In this document: piece by piece, positions 42,279 to 44,836 of the stretch
Layout: every line of letters begins with the position of its first letter
Position numbering within the stretch: position 1 is the first letter of the stretch
Assembly: GCA_946402905.1 (NCBI GenBank)
Contig: CAMIYC010000026.1
Location: 1 to 44,836 of the forward strand
Length of the DNA: 44,836 bases
Reading direction: 5' to 3'
From: an uncultured Prevotellaceae bacterium
Lineage (GTDB): Bacteria > Bacteroidota > Bacteroidia > Bacteroidales > Bacteroidaceae
Notes under the pieces: generated by a model
What the model saw: the letters and a program-made list of their open reading frames with translations, nothing else
Told to the model about the DNA's origin: nothing
The model's database searches: none
Program-made: the position numbers and the translations under genes

Positions 42279-44618
42279 ATGAAAAAAACGAAAATGGCCC
42301 TTGGGGCTGCAATGATTGCCATGACAATGAACGCACAGAATGCACCGCAGTTGCGTGCCGACAACATCGACGAGGTGCTCTCAGCCATGACCTTGGAGGA
42401 GAAAGCAAAACTTTTAGTGGGTGGCGCCAATAATTTCTTCGGCGAGGGAGCTGTAGTGGGCGGAGAGGCTACATTGGTGGCCGGAGCCGCTGGCACTACT
42501 GCCGCTATACCAAGACTGGGAATTCCTGCCACCGTGTTGACTGACGGACCGGCAGGCGTGCGTATCGATCCTACCCGTAAAGGTACTTCTCAGACTTTTT
42601 ATGCCACGGGGTTCCCCATCGGCACTTGCCTGGCTTCTACCTGGAACACTTCACTGGCTACAAAAGTGGGCGAGGCCATCGGCGACGAGACCAAAGACTA
42701 CCGCTGCGATGTGATCCTTGGACCGGGCATGAATCTGCACCGCAATCCACTCTGCGGACGCAACTTTGAGTATTACAGCGAGGACCCGCTCCTGACGGGT
42801 AAAATCGCCGCTGCTTATGTCCGGGGTGTGCAGAGCCGTGGCGCAGGCGTGAGCATCAAGCATTTTGCCGTCAACTCTCAGGAGACCGACCGCACCAGTG
42901 TCGACGAGCGTGTATCTCCACGCGCTGCCCGCGAACTCTATCTGCGTGGCTTTGAGATTGCCGTGCGCGAGAGCGATCCGTGGACGGTGATGGCTTCCTA
43001 CAACCAGATCAACGGCAAGTATTCGATGGGCAATCACGACCTGCTCACCAAAATCCTGCGTGATGACTGGGGATTCAAGGGCATCGTCATGACCGACTGG
43101 ATCGGCATACGCGAGGGACTGCCCACCACCGATGAAGTGCATGCCGGCAACGACCTGCTGGAACCGGGACAGAAAAAACAGTCTGACGAAATCGTAGCCG
43201 GTGTGAAAAACGGTACTCTCTCGATGGCTGATGTCGACCGCAATGTGCGTCGTATGCTGGAGTATATCGTGAAGACACCGAGCTTCAACCACTATCCTGC
43301 CTCCAACCAGCCCGACCTCAAAGGGCATGCCCAGATCACGCGCCAGAGCGCCACAGAGGGAATCGTGCTGCTCAAGAACAATGGTACGCTGCCCTGGAAT
43401 GTGGGGGAGGCTGACATCAAGACAGTGGCTCTCTTCGGCGTCAATTCCTATGACTTCCTCTCAGGGGGCACAGGGTCGGGATGTGTGCATACCCCTTATG
43501 TGGTCGACATGGTGGAGGGACTGAAGAATGCAGGTATCTCCTCTTCTCCCACACTGACCGAAATATACCGCAAATATATCGATTTTGCCAGGGTGAAGTT
43601 CCAGGCCGACCGTCATCCTGCCAAATGGTATCAGATGGAAATGTTCGGACAGCAAAAGTATCCGGAGATCGCTATCAGTCCTATTTGTGTGAATAACGAG
43701 GTGAAGGCAGCCGATGCCGCGATCGTGACGATAGGCCGACAGGCTGGAGAGGGCGTAGACCGGGATATTGAGGGCGAGTTCAATCTCACCAACGAGGAGC
43801 GACAGATGATCATGGACGTATGCAACGCCTTCCATGCCAATGGCAAGCCTGTAGTCGTCATCATCAACTCGGGCTCCGTCATTGAGACCGCTTCCTGGAG
43901 TGGATATCCTGATGCTATCATCTGTGCTTGGCAACCCGGTGAGGAGGGTGGCAACTCGATAGCCGACATTATGACTGGCAAGGTGACGCCTTCCGGAAAA
44001 CTCACCATGACATGGCCCATCGCTGCCGCCGACCATCCGTCGACCAAGAATTTCCCCGGAAGCATGGATCTCTATACTTATGATGCGATGAAGTCCAATG
44101 GCCGACAGGTGCCTGGATATGACTACACCAATCACGAGGAGGGCATCTACGTGGGATACCGTTATTTTGATACTTACAACCGTCAGGTGGCCTATCCTTT
44201 TGGCTATGGACTCAGCTATACCACTTTCGAGTATAGCAAGCCGGTGGTCAGACAGAAAGGTGAGGAGATAGAGGTGAGCGTCAATGTGAAGAACACAGGA
44301 AAGGTGCCAGGCAAAGAGGTGGTACAGGTGTATGTGACGGCTCCTAAAGGACAGCTTGAAAAACCTGCCAAGGAACTGAAAGCCTTCGGCAAAACTGGCG
44401 AACTGAAGCCGGGGCAGAGTGAGACGCTAAGGATGACGTTGCAGCGTCGCGACCTCGCCTCTTTCGACGAGTCGCAGAGTGCATGGGTCGTAGATGGTGG
44501 TACGTATCTTTTCAAGATTGGCGCAAATATCTGCGACATCCGTGCCACAGCCCAGCTGAGCGTCAAACCTATGACGGAAAAGACCTCGCAGGCACTGGCT
44601 CTGAAGACCAAATGGTGA
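42279..44618 (+). CDS. Exported GH3 beta-glucosidase-like enzyme
   Basis: The 779-residue protein has a signal peptide ending NAQN (about residue 20). It has the full three-part BglX layout: a GH3 N-terminal barrel with RIDPTRK, KHFAVNSQETDR and the nucleophile Asp273 in GIVMTDWIG; a C-terminal GH3 sandwich (GIVLLKNNGTLPW ... AIVTIGRQAGEGVDRD); and a fibronectin-III-like tail (YPFGYGLSYTTFEYSKP onward). It removes terminal beta-linked glucose or xylose in the periplasm. Base composition returns sharply to the chromosomal level at its start. Only 41 bases separate it from the giant gene and no TAnnTTTG box lies there, so its promoter may have been displaced or it is read through from upstream. 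Confidence 0.9.
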   Translation: MKKTKMALGAAMIAMTMNAQNAPQLRADNIDEVLSAMTLEEKAKLLVGGANNFFGEGAVVGGEATLVAGAAGTTAAIPRLGIPATVLTDGPAGVRIDPTRKGTSQTFYATGFPIGTCLASTWNTSLATKVGEAIGDETKDYRCDVILGPGMNLHRNPLCGRNFEYYSEDPLLTGKIAAAYVRGVQSRGAGVSIKHFAVNSQETDRTSVDERVSPRAARELYLRGFEIAVRESDPWTVMASYNQINGKYSMGNHDLLTKILRDDWGFKGIVMTDWIGIREGLPTTDEVHAGNDLLEPGQKKQSDEIVAGVKNGTLSMADVDRNVRRMLEYIVKTPSFNHYPASNQPDLKGHAQITRQSATEGIVLLKNNGTLPWNVGEADIKTVALFGVNSYDFLSGGTGSGCVHTPYVVDMVEGLKNAGISSSPTLTEIYRKYIDFARVKFQADRHPAKWYQMEMFGQQKYPEIAISPICVNNEVKAADAAIVTIGRQAGEGVDRDIEGEFNLTNEERQMIMDVCNAFHANGKPVVVIINSGSVIETASWSGYPDAIICAWQPGEEGGNSIADIMTGKVTPSGKLTMTWPIAAADHPSTKNFPGSMDLYTYDAMKSNGRQVPGYDYTNHEEGIYVGYRYFDTYNRQVAYPFGYGLSYTTFEYSKPVVRQKGEEIEVSVNVKNTGKVPGKEVVQVYVTAPKGQLEKPAKELKAFGKTGELKPGQSETLRMTLQRRDLASFDESQSAWVVDGGTYLFKIGANICDIRATAQLSVKPMTEKTSQALALKTKW

Positions 44619-44741
44619 TCGCTCGCGCTCTTCCGTATGATGAGCCACATGTGTAGATAGTGGTGCTAAAGCCCGTGTGGCAGGTATAGTCCACGTCTCT
44701 GGAGCTACATGGGTAAATACCATGAGTCTATTATTGACCAT

Positions 44742-44783
44742 AGGCAGGCAGAGTGGAAGTTTCACTCCCCTCTGTTCCTGCCT
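44742..44783. repeat. Inverted repeat downstream of the GH3 gene
   Basis: AGGCAGG (44742-44748) is mirrored by CCTGCCT (44777-44783), with further partial pairing inside (CAGAGTG against CACTCCCCTCTG). It could act as a factor-dependent terminator or be a repeat. Confidence 0.4.
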
Positions 44784-44788
44784 CAGCT

Positions 44789-44811
44789 CGGGCGGATTTG
44801 CAATCCGCCCG
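44789..44811. repeat. Perfect 10-bp palindrome at the right edge
   Basis: CGGGCGGATT (44789-44798), loop TGC, AATCCGCCCG (44802-44811) form a perfect stem. It is directly followed by a second small inverted repeat (GCATT at 44811-44815 and AATGC at 44832-44836). The form suggests another dispersed palindromic unit rather than a terminator. Confidence 0.55.
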
Positions 44812-44836
44812 CATTGAGTATGAGCATTTGTAATGC

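Noticed and set aside
1..44836. CRISPR arrays, tRNA or rRNA genes, complete insertion sequences
   Set aside because: No regularly spaced direct repeats, no cloverleaf-like sequence and no transposase gene were found on reading through.

Overview
The window looks like chromosome from a member of the order Bacteroidales, most likely Prevotella or a close relative. The evidence is the promoter style (TAnnTTTG -7 boxes, several with a TTG -33 element about 20 bases upstream), the lack of Shine-Dalgarno sites, the exported glycosidases with signal peptides ending in AQ, and gene families typical of that group. Most of the window is about half G+C by eye. One 8.3-kb gene near the right end is only about 30% G+C.

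Layout. 0-1 kb: 5' part of an Abi_2-family abortive-infection gene (minus) with its own promoter and a short leader that can fold, then about 700 bases without a gene. 1-3.3 kb: a compact plus-strand row of a cyclophilin, an exported flavin-reductase-like protein and a D-2-hydroxyacid dehydrogenase, converging on a solitary UmuC-type polymerase (minus). 5-10.8 kb: a patatin/surface-antigen outer-membrane protein, a likely tolC stump, an HlyD adaptor and two ABC-2 permeases. 10.8-20.7 kb (minus): sbcD-sbcC, a type-B carboxylesterase, a GH51 arabinofuranosidase and a lipoprotein of unknown function. 21.2-26.7 kb (plus): a single-chain MmeI-type restriction-modification enzyme, a PrsW-like membrane protease and an exported M6 metalloprotease. 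27-33 kb: a PL11 rhamnogalacturonan lyase and a TonB-dependent receptor read divergently, then a tandem GH43 enzyme. 33.2 kb: a 38-residue zinc-ribbon protein. 34-42.2 kb: one giant gene. 42.3-44.6 kb: an exported GH3 beta-glucosidase. The gene-free gaps carry dispersed palindromic repeats, one with the same core at three places.

The carbohydrate genes (GH51, esterase, PL11, GH43, GH3) fit growth on arabinoxylan and pectin side chains, but they are scattered and no SusC/SusD pair is present.

The stand-out is the giant gene of about 2,750 residues. It carries an RIPT motif followed 39 residues later by DFDID, the layout of the beta-prime catalytic region of multisubunit RNA polymerases (RxPT...DFDGD) in the variant known from the single-chain virion RNA polymerases of crAss-like phages. 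No capsid, portal, terminase, tail or integrase gene accompanies it. It sits alone and intact between ordinary chromosomal genes, 41 bases upstream of a beta-glucosidase that has no visible promoter of its own. It may be a domesticated or recently captured phage polymerase gene, part of an unrecognised element, or an assembly join. A 10-base direct repeat brackets it, and an unidentified 139-codon open frame without an ATG lies beside it.
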